A model generated the notes under the pieces. The model was not told the DNA's origin. It was given only the letters and a program-made list of their open reading frames with translations, and ran no database searches. Shown here piece after piece: positions 36,842 to 44,731 of a stretch of DNA of 64,000 bases. A program made the position numbers and the translations under genes. Every line of letters starts with the position of its first letter. Within the stretch, counting starts at the first letter, position 1. This DNA comes from Rariloculus sp965263005 (GTDB lineage Bacteria > Pseudomonadota > Gammaproteobacteria > Steroidobacterales > Rariloculaceae). Location of the stretch: NCBI RefSeq assembly GCF_965263005.1, contig NZ_OZ253579.1, positions 62,001 through 126,000 on the forward strand, written 5' to 3'.

Positions 36842-37342
36842 CTAGCCATCGGTCGCCGCGTCGTTCAAGAGCCCCTGGAGCGCGCGCTCCACCGCAAGCC
36901 TTCGAATCGTCTCCCGACCGCCCGCCCATAGGTGCTGCTCGGTGCGCACTCGGTAGGGTGTAGCCCAGGCAAACCAGACCGTGCCGACGGGCTTTTCGGC
37001 CGTCCCGCCGCCCGGCCCGGCAATGCCGCTGACCGCGATGGCGAGTTCGGCGCCGGTACGGGACCGCGCCGCCTCGGCCATCGCGGTGACGACCGGCTCG
37101 CTTACGGCGCCGTGCGCCTCAAGCAGCGCACCCGGCACGGCCAACAGGCCCGCTTTGGCTTCGTTCGAGTAGCTGACGAAGCCCGCCGCGAACCACCGGC
37201 TGCTGCCTGGCACATCGGTCATGGCCTTGGCGATCCAGCCGCCCGTGCACGATTCCGCCGTGCACGCGGCCCAGTTCCGGGCAAGCAGCGCGCGGCCCAC
37301 TCGGCCAGCGAGCGCTGCAAGCTCGCGGTCAGACGGCTGCAT
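36842..37342 (-). CDS. pncC: Nicotinamide-nucleotide amidohydrolase PncC (CinA C-terminal type)
   Basis: A 166-residue stand-alone CinA C-terminal domain that deamidates nicotinamide mononucleotide to recycle NAD. Motifs include TAESCTGGWIAKAMTDVPGS, SYSNEAKAGLLAV, the AVSGIAGPGGGTAEKPVGTV stretch near residue 106 and RRLAVERALQGLL at the end. It starts inside the 3' end of the glycosyltransferase gene (14-base overlap), so the two are likely co-transcribed, and it precedes thpR and recA. Confidence 0.92.
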   Translation of the reverse strand: MQPSDRELAALAGRVGRALLARNWAACTAESCTGGWIAKAMTDVPGSSRWFAAGFVSYSNEAKAGLLAVPGALLEAHGAVSEPVVTAMAEAARSRTGAELAIAVSGIAGPGGGTAEKPVGTVWFAWATPYRVRTEQHLWAGGRETIRRLAVERALQGLLNDAATDG

Positions 37343-38429
37343 GGCCGCCCGCGAGAATCTCGCGGTAGACGTCGAGATACCGCTCGGTCATGAGCCCGAT
37401 CGAAAAGTCCCGTTTCGCGCGCAACCTGCCGGCCGCACCCATGCGCTTGCGCAACCGCGCATCGCCGATGATCCGCTCCAACGCGGCGCCAAGCTCCGCG
37501 ACGTTGTCGGGCGTGACGAGCAAACCTTCCACCCCCGTCTCGACAACATCGACAATACCGCCGACCGCTGATGCGACGACCGGGACGGCGCAGCTCATGG
37601 CCTCGAGCAACGCGACGCCGAGCCCTTCGCGTCGCGCCGGGTGCACCAGCACGTCGAGGCCGGGCACAAGGGCCGGCATGTCGCGGCGAAATCCCGCCAC
37701 ATGCACTTGTGCGTCAAGACCGCGCGAAGCGATCGCGCGCCTCAGGCGGCGCTCAAGCGGGCCGCGGCCGAAGCACAGGACCCGAAGCTCTGGATGCCGC
37801 CGCACGAGCTCAGGTACGCACGCCAGCAGGACGTCGTGGCCCTTGCGCTCGATGAGTTGTGCGCAAACACCGACGACGAACGCGTTACCGGGTAACGTCA
37901 ACTCGGCCAGCAGCCGGCCGCGTGCGCATGGGTCGGGACGGAACTCCCGCGTGTCGACGGCGCTCGGAATGCGCCGCACGCGAGACCGGGCGAGACCGAC
38001 GTTGACTGTGAGCTCGGCCTCGACGGCACGCGAAATCGCAATGATCGCGCGATACGGGCGGTACTTGAAGCGCGCCCAGAACGCGGGTTCCGGGTTGTCG
38101 ACACGGCGCGTCAGGACGGCCGGCAGGCGCTCTGCGACACAGGCGAGACCGGCGAAGAGGTCGGCGCCGCGCCGCGAGTGCACGTGCACGATGTCGGGCC
38201 GCACGCGGCCGAACAGCACCCGCAAGCGCCTCGCGAACCCGAAGTCAAAGTCACCGCCCATTGGCAGCACGATAGTCTCGGCGGCGCCGGACGCGGCCGC
38301 CGGCACGTCGCCCGGGGGACACACGAGCACGTTGGCCACACCTTGCGCGCCGAGTCCCTGCATGAGACGGCAGACTTGACTCGCGCCGCCGAACATATGC
38401 CGGCCCGATTCGACGTGGACGATTCTCAC
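37329..38429 (-). CDS. GT4-family glycosyltransferase
   Basis: A 366-residue GT-B fold glycosyltransferase of family GT4, likely working on a lipopolysaccharide or other envelope glycan with a nucleotide-sugar donor. The N-domain opens MRIVHVESGRHMFGGASQV; the C-domain has VGVCAQLIERKGHDVLL near residue 190, HVAGFRRDMPALV, and the donor-binding EX7E-type motif in PARREGLGVALLEAMSCAVP with VASAVGGIVDVV. The start is a GTG at 38429. It overlaps pncC and is divergent from mutS across 127 bases. The acceptor cannot be told from sequence. Confidence 0.88.
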   Translation of the reverse strand: MRIVHVESGRHMFGGASQVCRLMQGLGAQGVANVLVCPPGDVPAAASGAAETIVLPMGGDFDFGFARRLRVLFGRVRPDIVHVHSRRGADLFAGLACVAERLPAVLTRRVDNPEPAFWARFKYRPYRAIIAISRAVEAELTVNVGLARSRVRRIPSAVDTREFRPDPCARGRLLAELTLPGNAFVVGVCAQLIERKGHDVLLACVPELVRRHPELRVLCFGRGPLERRLRRAIASRGLDAQVHVAGFRRDMPALVPGLDVLVHPARREGLGVALLEAMSCAVPVVASAVGGIVDVVETGVEGLLVTPDNVAELGAALERIIGDARLRKRMGAAGRLRAKRDFSIGLMTERYLDVYREILAGGHAAV

Positions 38430-38556
38430 GCGGCGATCATAGCCCGTAACGCATCGAACGTTGACCGGGTTTCGCTCGCGCTCGAGTTGCGAACATCTTA
38501 TAGGCTGTGCGCCAAGCGACTAAAATAGCGGCCACCCACGCCGCGGCGCACCGGCA

Positions 38557-41109
38557 ATGCCCCGATCCCACACACCCGTCATGCAGCAGTACCTGGCCAT
38601 CAAGGCCGAGCATCCCGAGGCGCTGTTGTTCTTCCGCATGGGCGACTTCTATGAGCTGTTTTACGACGACGCGAGGCGCGTGGCGAAGCTCATCGACATC
38701 GTGCTGACCAGACGCGGGCAATCGGGCGGCGAGCCGATCCCGATGGCGGGCGTCCCGTTTCATGCCATCGATACCTACCTCGCCCGGCTCGTCAAGCTCG
38801 GCGAGTCGGTCGCGATCTGCGAACAGATTGGCGATCCAGCCAAGAGCAAAGGCCCCGTGGAGCGCCGCGTCGTCAGAGTCATCACGCCCGGCACGCTGAC
38901 GGACGAAGCCTTGCTCGAGGCCGGCGAGACGCGCTATCTCGCCGCACTGGAACCCGGTTCACCGGCCGGCCTCGCCTGGCTCGATCTCGCGGGCGGGCGG
39001 CTGGCCGTGACCGAGCTTGCCGACCACGATGCGCTGGCCGGCGAGCTCGAGCGTCTCAATCCGGCCGAGCTCCTGCTGCCCGAGGATGCGGCCGTCCCGG
39101 ACGGGATCGACGGCGCGGCGCGCGTGCGCCACCGGCCGTTGTGGCACTTCGACGTCGAGACGGGCAAGCGTCTGCTATGCGCCCAACTCAATACGATGGA
39201 CCTTGAGGGATTCGACGCCGAAGACCTGTCCGCGGCCATCGCCGCGGCGGGCTGTCTGATCCAGTACGTCAAGGACACGCAGCGCGCCGATCTGCCCCAC
39301 GTTCGCACCCTGACGCGCGAGCGCCACGACGACGCCGTCATCCTCGACGCGCAGACCAGGCGCAACCTCGAGATCGAGTCGAGTCTCGGATCGATGCCTG
39401 AACTCACGCTCGCCGGAATCATGGACCGGTGCGTAACACCTATGGGAAGCCGGCTCACGCGCGCGTGGCTCAATCGGCCGATTCGCGCCCGCAATCCGTT
39501 GAAGAAACGCCAGCAGGCGATCGAAACCCTGCGCGAGCGCGGCCTCGTTGGCAGCCTCGCGGCGGCCCTGAAAGAAATCGGCGATCTGGAGCGAATACTG
39601 ACGCGCGTTGCGTTGCGCTCCGCAAGGCCCCGGGATCTCGCGCAACTCAGGGACGGTCTCGCGGTGATCCCGGCGATCAAGGCGCTGCTCGATGGCGTCA
39701 ACGCTCCGCGGCTCGAAGAGCTCGACGAATCCTGCGCCGGTCATGCCGATGAGCGGAACCTGCTCGTGAGCGCCCTGGTCGAGGCGCCGCCGGCGCTCGT
39801 GCGCGACGGCGGCGTCATCGCCGGGGGCTACGATGCCGAGCTCGACGAGCTGCGCGCGGCGAGCGGCAATGCGAGCGAGTTTCTCGACCGCTTCGAAGCA
39901 ACCGAACGCGAACGCACGGGTCTTCAGAAACTGAAGGTCGGCTACAACAGGGTCCACGGGTTCTATATCGAGATCAGCAAGTCCCAGGCCGATTCCGCGC
40001 CGGTCGAGTACATCCGCCGGCAGACCTTGAAGGGCGCCGAGCGGTTCATCACGCCCGAGCTCAAGGAATTCGAGGACAGGATTCTCGGTGCGCGGGAACG
40101 CGCGCTCGCGCGCGAGCGCCTGCTCTACGAAGCACTGCTGGACCGCCTCGCCGACGGATTGGAGGCACTGCAGCTCACGGCCGCGAGCATCGCAGAGATC
40201 GACACGCTGACGACTCTTGCCGAGCGCGCCTCGTCCCTGGGTCTCACCCGTCCCGAGCTCGTCGACGAGCCGCGCATCGACTACCGCGCCGGGCGGCATC
40301 TCGGCGTGGAACAATCGTCCTCGGCGCCATTCGTGCCGAACGATCTCGCGCTCGACGAGCACACGCGGATGCTGATCATCACGGGTCCGAACATGGGCGG
40401 CAAATCGACGTATATGCGCCAGTCCGCGCTCATCGTCATCCTGGCTCACATCGGCAGCTTCGTACCGGCCGACGAAGCCGTCATCGGTCCCGTCGATCGG
40501 ATATTCACACGCATCGGCGCGGCCGACGACCTTACCGGCGGCCGCTCGACGTTCATGGTCGAGATGACCGAGACGGCCAGGATCCTGAACAACGCGACGC
40601 CCGCGAGCCTCGTGCTGATGGACGAGGTCGGGCGCGGCACGAGCACGTTCGACGGCCTGTCGCTGGCTTGGGCTGCCGCTCGTCATATCGGTCGCGAACT
40701 CGACGCGTTCACGCTGTTCGCAACGCACTATTTCGAGCTGACGAGTCTGCCCGAGGACCTGCCGAGCTGCGCGAACGTCCATCTCGACGCGACCGAGCAC
40801 GGCCGCGAGCTGATATTTCTGCACAGCGTGAAGCCGGGTCCCGCGAATCAAAGCTACGGCCTGAACGTCGCCGAGCTCGCGGGCGTGCCGCGCCGCGTCA
40901 TCGACGACGCGAGAGGCTATCTCGAAGTGCTCGAGCGCGAGCAGCAGTCGCTCGCCCGGCCGGACCGGCAAAAGGAACTCAGCTTCGAGGCGGCTGCCGC
41001 CGAACCCGATCGGTTAAGGCTCAGGCTCGAATCGCTCGATGCCGACGGGTTGTCGCCGCGCCAGGCGATGGATCTGCTCTACAAGCTCATCGAGCTTGCC
41101 AGAACCTGA
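38557..41109 (+). CDS. mutS: DNA mismatch repair protein MutS
   Basis: An 850-residue MutS that recognises mismatches and short loops. The mismatch-binding Phe-x-Glu lies in GDFYELF (residues 29-35, Phe31, Glu33). The ATPase has Walker A GPNMGGKST near residue 610, VLMDEVGRGTSTFDG (Walker B) and TLFATHYFELTSL. The C-terminal region ends with SPRQAMDLLYKLIELART, typical of the tetramer-forming tail. Length and motifs are complete. It is divergent from the GT4 gene. No clear terminator was seen after the stop. Confidence 0.97.
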   Translation: MPRSHTPVMQQYLAIKAEHPEALLFFRMGDFYELFYDDARRVAKLIDIVLTRRGQSGGEPIPMAGVPFHAIDTYLARLVKLGESVAICEQIGDPAKSKGPVERRVVRVITPGTLTDEALLEAGETRYLAALEPGSPAGLAWLDLAGGRLAVTELADHDALAGELERLNPAELLLPEDAAVPDGIDGAARVRHRPLWHFDVETGKRLLCAQLNTMDLEGFDAEDLSAAIAAAGCLIQYVKDTQRADLPHVRTLTRERHDDAVILDAQTRRNLEIESSLGSMPELTLAGIMDRCVTPMGSRLTRAWLNRPIRARNPLKKRQQAIETLRERGLVGSLAAALKEIGDLERILTRVALRSARPRDLAQLRDGLAVIPAIKALLDGVNAPRLEELDESCAGHADERNLLVSALVEAPPALVRDGGVIAGGYDAELDELRAASGNASEFLDRFEATERERTGLQKLKVGYNRVHGFYIEISKSQADSAPVEYIRRQTLKGAERFITPELKEFEDRILGARERALARERLLYEALLDRLADGLEALQLTAASIAEIDTLTTLAERASSLGLTRPELVDEPRIDYRAGRHLGVEQSSSAPFVPNDLALDEHTRMLIITGPNMGGKSTYMRQSALIVILAHIGSFVPADEAVIGPVDRIFTRIGAADDLTGGRSTFMVEMTETARILNNATPASLVLMDEVGRGTSTFDGLSLAWAAARHIGRELDAFTLFATHYFELTSLPEDLPSCANVHLDATEHGRELIFLHSVKPGPANQSYGLNVAELAGVPRRVIDDARGYLEVLEREQQSLARPDRQKELSFEAAAAEPDRLRLRLESLDADGLSPRQAMDLLYKLIELART

Positions 41110-41221
41110 ATTGAGCTCGGTTCGTCAGCGCCAGGCAAGCCCAACAGGCGCACTACCGGCGGCAAACGGTGCGGTTTGGTGAGCAATGCGGGCGACACCC
41201 GACGACAACAGGCTCGATCAC

Positions 41222-41689
41222 TCAGCCGGGCTCGGCGGCCAACCGCTCGAGTCCTTCGCGATTTGTCCACGAAGACGCCCGCGCGATCGCGTCGGCAAGC
41301 GGCAGCCAGCAGTAGCGGCGGTGCTCCAGCGCATTGAGCTCGATCTCGACCGCCGCGGGGACCTCCAGATACCACAGATGCTCCACGTTCTCGCGGATCC
41401 CGGACGCATACCTGGCCCGCCACTGAGGCAGGATCGGAAACGATCGCCGGACTCCCACGTCGCGCAGTTCCACCGGGTCGAGACCCGTCTCCTCGCGAAC
41501 CTCGCGGGCCGCGGCCGCGGCCGCGGACTCGCCCCATTCGAGGCTGCCGGTCACCGATTGCCAGAACCCGGCCGGCCGCACGCGCTCGAGAAGCAGGCAC
41601 TGAAGCTGCGGCGTATGGATCACGACAAGCACGGATTCGGGCCGCTTGTGGGCGCGCTCGGAAGGTGTAGTCGGCCTATTCGCGGCCAC
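41222..41689 (-). CDS. nudB: Dihydroneopterin triphosphate diphosphatase (NudB-type Nudix hydrolase)
   Basis: A 155-residue Nudix hydrolase. The Nudix box runs GSLEWGESAAAAAAREVREE and then TGL, near residues 49-71. The flanking patterns PESVLVVIHT, LLLERVRPAGFWQSVTGSL and ENVEHLWYLEVP match NudB, which removes pyrophosphate from dihydroneopterin triphosphate in folate synthesis and can act on dATP. The start is GTG 41689 with GGGGAG six bases upstream. It follows aspS in the same direction by 43 bases, the pairing seen in many gammaproteobacteria. Confidence 0.9.
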   Translation of the reverse strand: MAANRPTTPSERAHKRPESVLVVIHTPQLQCLLLERVRPAGFWQSVTGSLEWGESAAAAAAREVREETGLDPVELRDVGVRRSFPILPQWRARYASGIRENVEHLWYLEVPAAVEIELNALEHRRYCWLPLADAIARASSWTNREGLERLAAEPG

Positions 41690-41732
41690 CGTACGCTCCC
41701 CGTGACAACGAACCCGGCAGGCTCGCGGACGC

Positions 41733-43502
41733 TCAGGCGCCCTGGCGCGATCGGGCTCTGATGCCGAGATCCCTGAGCTGCGCGGAGTCGACCGGGCTCG
41801 GCGCGCCTGTCAGCAGGCAGCTCGCGTTCTGTGTCTTCGGAAAAGCGATGACATCGCGAATGCTCGTCGTGCCGGCCATCACCATGACGAGCCGGTCGAG
41901 TCCGAACGCGATCCCGCCGTGCGGCGGGCAACCGTAGTCGAGCGCCGTCAACAGAAAGCCGAACTTGTCCTCGGCGTGCTCCGGCGAGATTCCAAGCAGC
42001 TCGAACACGGCGGACTGCATCTCGGGAGTGTGGATACGGAGCGAACCGCCGCCGACTTCCGTTCCGTTGAGCACGATGTCGTAGGCGCAGGACACCGAGC
42101 CCGCGGGGTCCTCGCGCAATGCCGCAGGGGATGGGTCGCGGGGCGCCGTAAACGGATGGTGCGTCGCAGTCCAGCCGCCCTTGACGTCGGACTCGAACAT
42201 CGGAAAGTCGACGACCCAAAGCGGCGTCCAGCCGTCGGAGGTCAGGCCGCGGTCGCGGCCGAGCGCAACGCGCAGCGCGCTCAGCGAATCGTTGACGACC
42301 GCGCTCTTGTCCGCGCCGAAGAAGATCAGGTCGCCGTCCTCGGCCGCGACGCGCTCGAGCACGCGGCCGATGGACTCGTCCGGCAGGAACTTGAGAATCG
42401 GCGACTGCAGGCCGTCACGGCCCCGTGCCGCATCGTTGACCTTGATGTAGGCGAGCCCTTTCGCGCCGTGCCGTCCGACCAGCGCCGTGTAGTCGTCGAT
42501 CTCCTTGCGCGTGAGCTTACCGCCGCCCGGCACCCTGAGCGCGGCAATGCGGCTCGCGGGATCCTCGGCGGGCCGCGCGAATACCTTGAATTCGACGCCG
42601 CGGAACAGATCGCCGACTTCCACGAGCTCGAGCGGGTTGCGCAGATCCGGCTTGTCCGAGCCGAACCGCGCGAGCGCCTCTGAATGCTCGAGCCGCGGGA
42701 ACGGGTCGGGCAGCGCAACGCCAAGCACGGCCACGAACGTATGCCTGATCAGCTCCTCCATGAGCTCGATGATGCCGTTCTCGTCGAGGAACGACGTCTC
42801 GATGTCGAGCTGCGTGAACTCCGGTTGCCGGTCGGCGCGCAAGTCCTCATCGCGGAAACATCTGACGATCTGATAATAGCGGTCGACACCCGACATCATC
42901 AGCAACTGCTTCAAAAGCTGCGGCGATTGCGGCAGCGCGAAGAACATGCCGGGTTGCGTGCGGCTCGGCACGAGGTAGTCGCGGGCACCCTCCGGTGTCG
43001 TCTTCGTCAACATCGGCGTTTCGATGTCGACGAAACCGGCCTCGTCGAGAAACGCGCGCAACGCCCGTGTCACCTCGTGACGCAGACGAATGTTGCGGTA
43101 CATCGGCTCGCGGCGCAGGTCGAGGTAGCGGTAGCGCAGCCTGAGTTCCTCGCTTGCGGGCTCGTCGTGATGAAACGGCGGTGTTTTCGCCCTGTTGAGC
43201 ACCGTGAGCCGGGTCGCGACGATTTCGACCTCGCCGGTCGCCATGTTCGGGTTGACCGTGCCCTCGGGCCGCTCCCGAACACGCCCCTCGACCGACAGTA
43301 CGTACTCGCCGCGCAAGCGCTCGGCGACCTCGAAAATCTCGGGGCTGTCGGGGTCGAAAACGATCTGGACGAGCCCCTCGCGATCCCTCAGGTCGACAAA
43401 GATCACGCCGCCATGATCGCGGCGGCGATGCACCCAGCCGGCGACAACGACGTCGCGGCCGATAAGCGAGCGGTCAACATGACCACAGTAGTGGCTGCGC
43501 AT
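41733..43502 (-). CDS. aspS: Aspartate--tRNA ligase (probably nondiscriminating Asp/Asn type)
   Basis: A 589-residue bacterial-type AspRS. The anticodon-binding OB domain has AGWVHRRRDHGGVIFVDLRD; motif 2 is CFRDEDLRADRQPEFTQLD; the GAD insert domain is present; motif 3 is GGIAFGLDRLVMV. Residue 30 is His in RRRDHGG. In bacterial AspRS, His here (with Gly near 82) marks nondiscriminating enzymes that also make Asp-tRNA-Asn, while E. coli has Leu; this is known from Pseudomonas studies and inferred here. I set the start at ATG 43502 (MRSHYCGHV), which the family alignment supports; the longer frame to 43586 adds unrelated residues. Confidence 0.95.
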   Translation of the reverse strand: MRSHYCGHVDRSLIGRDVVVAGWVHRRRDHGGVIFVDLRDREGLVQIVFDPDSPEIFEVAERLRGEYVLSVEGRVRERPEGTVNPNMATGEVEIVATRLTVLNRAKTPPFHHDEPASEELRLRYRYLDLRREPMYRNIRLRHEVTRALRAFLDEAGFVDIETPMLTKTTPEGARDYLVPSRTQPGMFFALPQSPQLLKQLLMMSGVDRYYQIVRCFRDEDLRADRQPEFTQLDIETSFLDENGIIELMEELIRHTFVAVLGVALPDPFPRLEHSEALARFGSDKPDLRNPLELVEVGDLFRGVEFKVFARPAEDPASRIAALRVPGGGKLTRKEIDDYTALVGRHGAKGLAYIKVNDAARGRDGLQSPILKFLPDESIGRVLERVAAEDGDLIFFGADKSAVVNDSLSALRVALGRDRGLTSDGWTPLWVVDFPMFESDVKGGWTATHHPFTAPRDPSPAALREDPAGSVSCAYDIVLNGTEVGGGSLRIHTPEMQSAVFELLGISPEHAEDKFGFLLTALDYGCPPHGGIAFGLDRLVMVMAGTTSIRDVIAFPKTQNASCLLTGAPSPVDSAQLRDLGIRARSRQGA

Positions 43503-43551
43503 GGGATCTGACGTTCTGAAAGAAAAGGCGACGCGCGGGACGGGCCGGATG

Positions 43552-44214
43552 CTAAGGCGGCGACTGCGAACTTGCAAGCGGCTCACGCTCGGCGTCGTAC
43601 TCGGGATGCAAGGGATGCCATGGCGGCAAGACCACTCCCAGCGAGATGATCATCTTGAGCGCTTCTTCGACCGACATTTCAAGCTCGATGATGTGATCCC
43701 GCGGAACGAACAACATGAAGCCCGAGGTCGGGTTGGGGGTTGTCGGCAGAAACACCGTGACGAGAGACACGCCCGTGCGTAATTGCACTTCTTCGGGGTT
43801 CTCGGAGGTCTGAAACGCGATGCTGTAGAGGCCGTATCGCGGGTACTCGATCAGCAACACCTTCTTGAACGAGCTGCCGGAGTCGCTGAACACGACCTCG
43901 GCGAAATTCTTGACGGCGCTGTAGACCGAGCGCACGAGCGGGATCCTGCCGAGGAAGCTCTCGTAGAGATTGACGAGCCGGCGGCCGACGAGATTCGCAA
44001 CGAACGAGCCCGTGACGATCAACACGATCAACGCCACAATCGCGCCGAGGCCCGGTATGCGATAACCGAGCAAAACCTCGGGACGATAGGCTTCAGGCAG
44101 CAGCAGCAGGACGCGGTCGGCGAGGTCGAGTAACAGCGTAAAGACGAGGATCGTCGCCCCGACCGGTAACCATACGAGCAGCCCCGCTACGATGTAGCGG
44201 CGCAAACGGACCAT
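43552..44214 (-). CDS. DUF502-family membrane protein
   Basis: A 220-residue inner-membrane protein of the DUF502 family, whose function is not established. Two N-terminal helices are seen (YIVAGLLVWLPVGATILVFT and AIVALIVLIVTGSFVANLVG), then the conserved soluble part with RIPLVRSVYSAVKNFAEVVF, FKKVLLIEYPR, TSENPEEV and VFLPTTPNPTSGFMLFVPRD near the end. ATG 44214 is preferred; a TTG at 44229 is possible. It lies 15 bases after fmdB and 49 bases before aspS on the same strand, an arrangement common in proteobacteria. Confidence 0.88.
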   Translation of the reverse strand: MVRLRRYIVAGLLVWLPVGATILVFTLLLDLADRVLLLLPEAYRPEVLLGYRIPGLGAIVALIVLIVTGSFVANLVGRRLVNLYESFLGRIPLVRSVYSAVKNFAEVVFSDSGSSFKKVLLIEYPRYGLYSIAFQTSENPEEVQLRTGVSLVTVFLPTTPNPTSGFMLFVPRDHIIELEMSVEEALKMIISLGVVLPPWHPLHPEYDAEREPLASSQSPP

Positions 44215-44229
44215 GGTTCGGCCAGCCAA

Positions 44230-44619
44230 TCAGGCCGCCTCGGTGCCCGATTGCCGGCCCTGCGACGCTTTCGACGCGGCACCGGCACTCGCTTTGCCGC
44301 CAGTGGCTGACGTCTTGGCATCGGCTGATGGCTTGTCTTGCACTTTCTTGTCCGGCTTTTCTTTCGCCGCCGTGTCCGCCTTGCCTTCCCCGTCGGCCCG
44401 GTCGCCCAGGTCGGCAAGATTGCGCTTCCTCTCCTTGTCCGACTTGAAGTCGGTCTCGTACCAGCCCTTGCCCTTGAGCCGAAACGAAGGCGCCGACATC
44501 AGGCGCTTGAGCGCGGCCTCATCGCAGCTCGGGCAGTTCGTCAGCGGCGCGTCAGCGATCTTCTGCAACGCATCGAGCGTATGACCGCAGGATTCACAAC
44601 GATACTCGTAAATGGGCAT
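44230..44619 (-). CDS. FmdB-type zinc-ribbon protein
   Basis: A 129-residue protein with the small zinc ribbon of the FmdB/CxxC-CxxC family at the start: MPIYEYRCESCGHTLDALQK, then NCPSCDEAALKRLMSAPSF. The two CxxC pairs would bind zinc. The remaining two thirds are Lys/Ala/Asp-rich and look disordered, a common but variable feature. I moved the start to ATG 44619, where the family begins; the frame is open 15 codons further up. Its role is unknown; it often sits beside aspS and DUF502. Confidence 0.88.
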   Translation of the reverse strand: MPIYEYRCESCGHTLDALQKIADAPLTNCPSCDEAALKRLMSAPSFRLKGKGWYETDFKSDKERKRNLADLGDRADGEGKADTAAKEKPDKKVQDKPSADAKTSATGGKASAGAASKASQGRQSGTEAA

Positions 44620-44731
44620 ACGCCACCCTCGCCTGTCCCGTGAACGTGCATATGTTTTAGGCAAGCCGCCGCGATTTCAAGGGCGCGGCCGCAATTGACA
44701 GGCTCAAACGACTCCCCGCCTCGTCGCGCGG

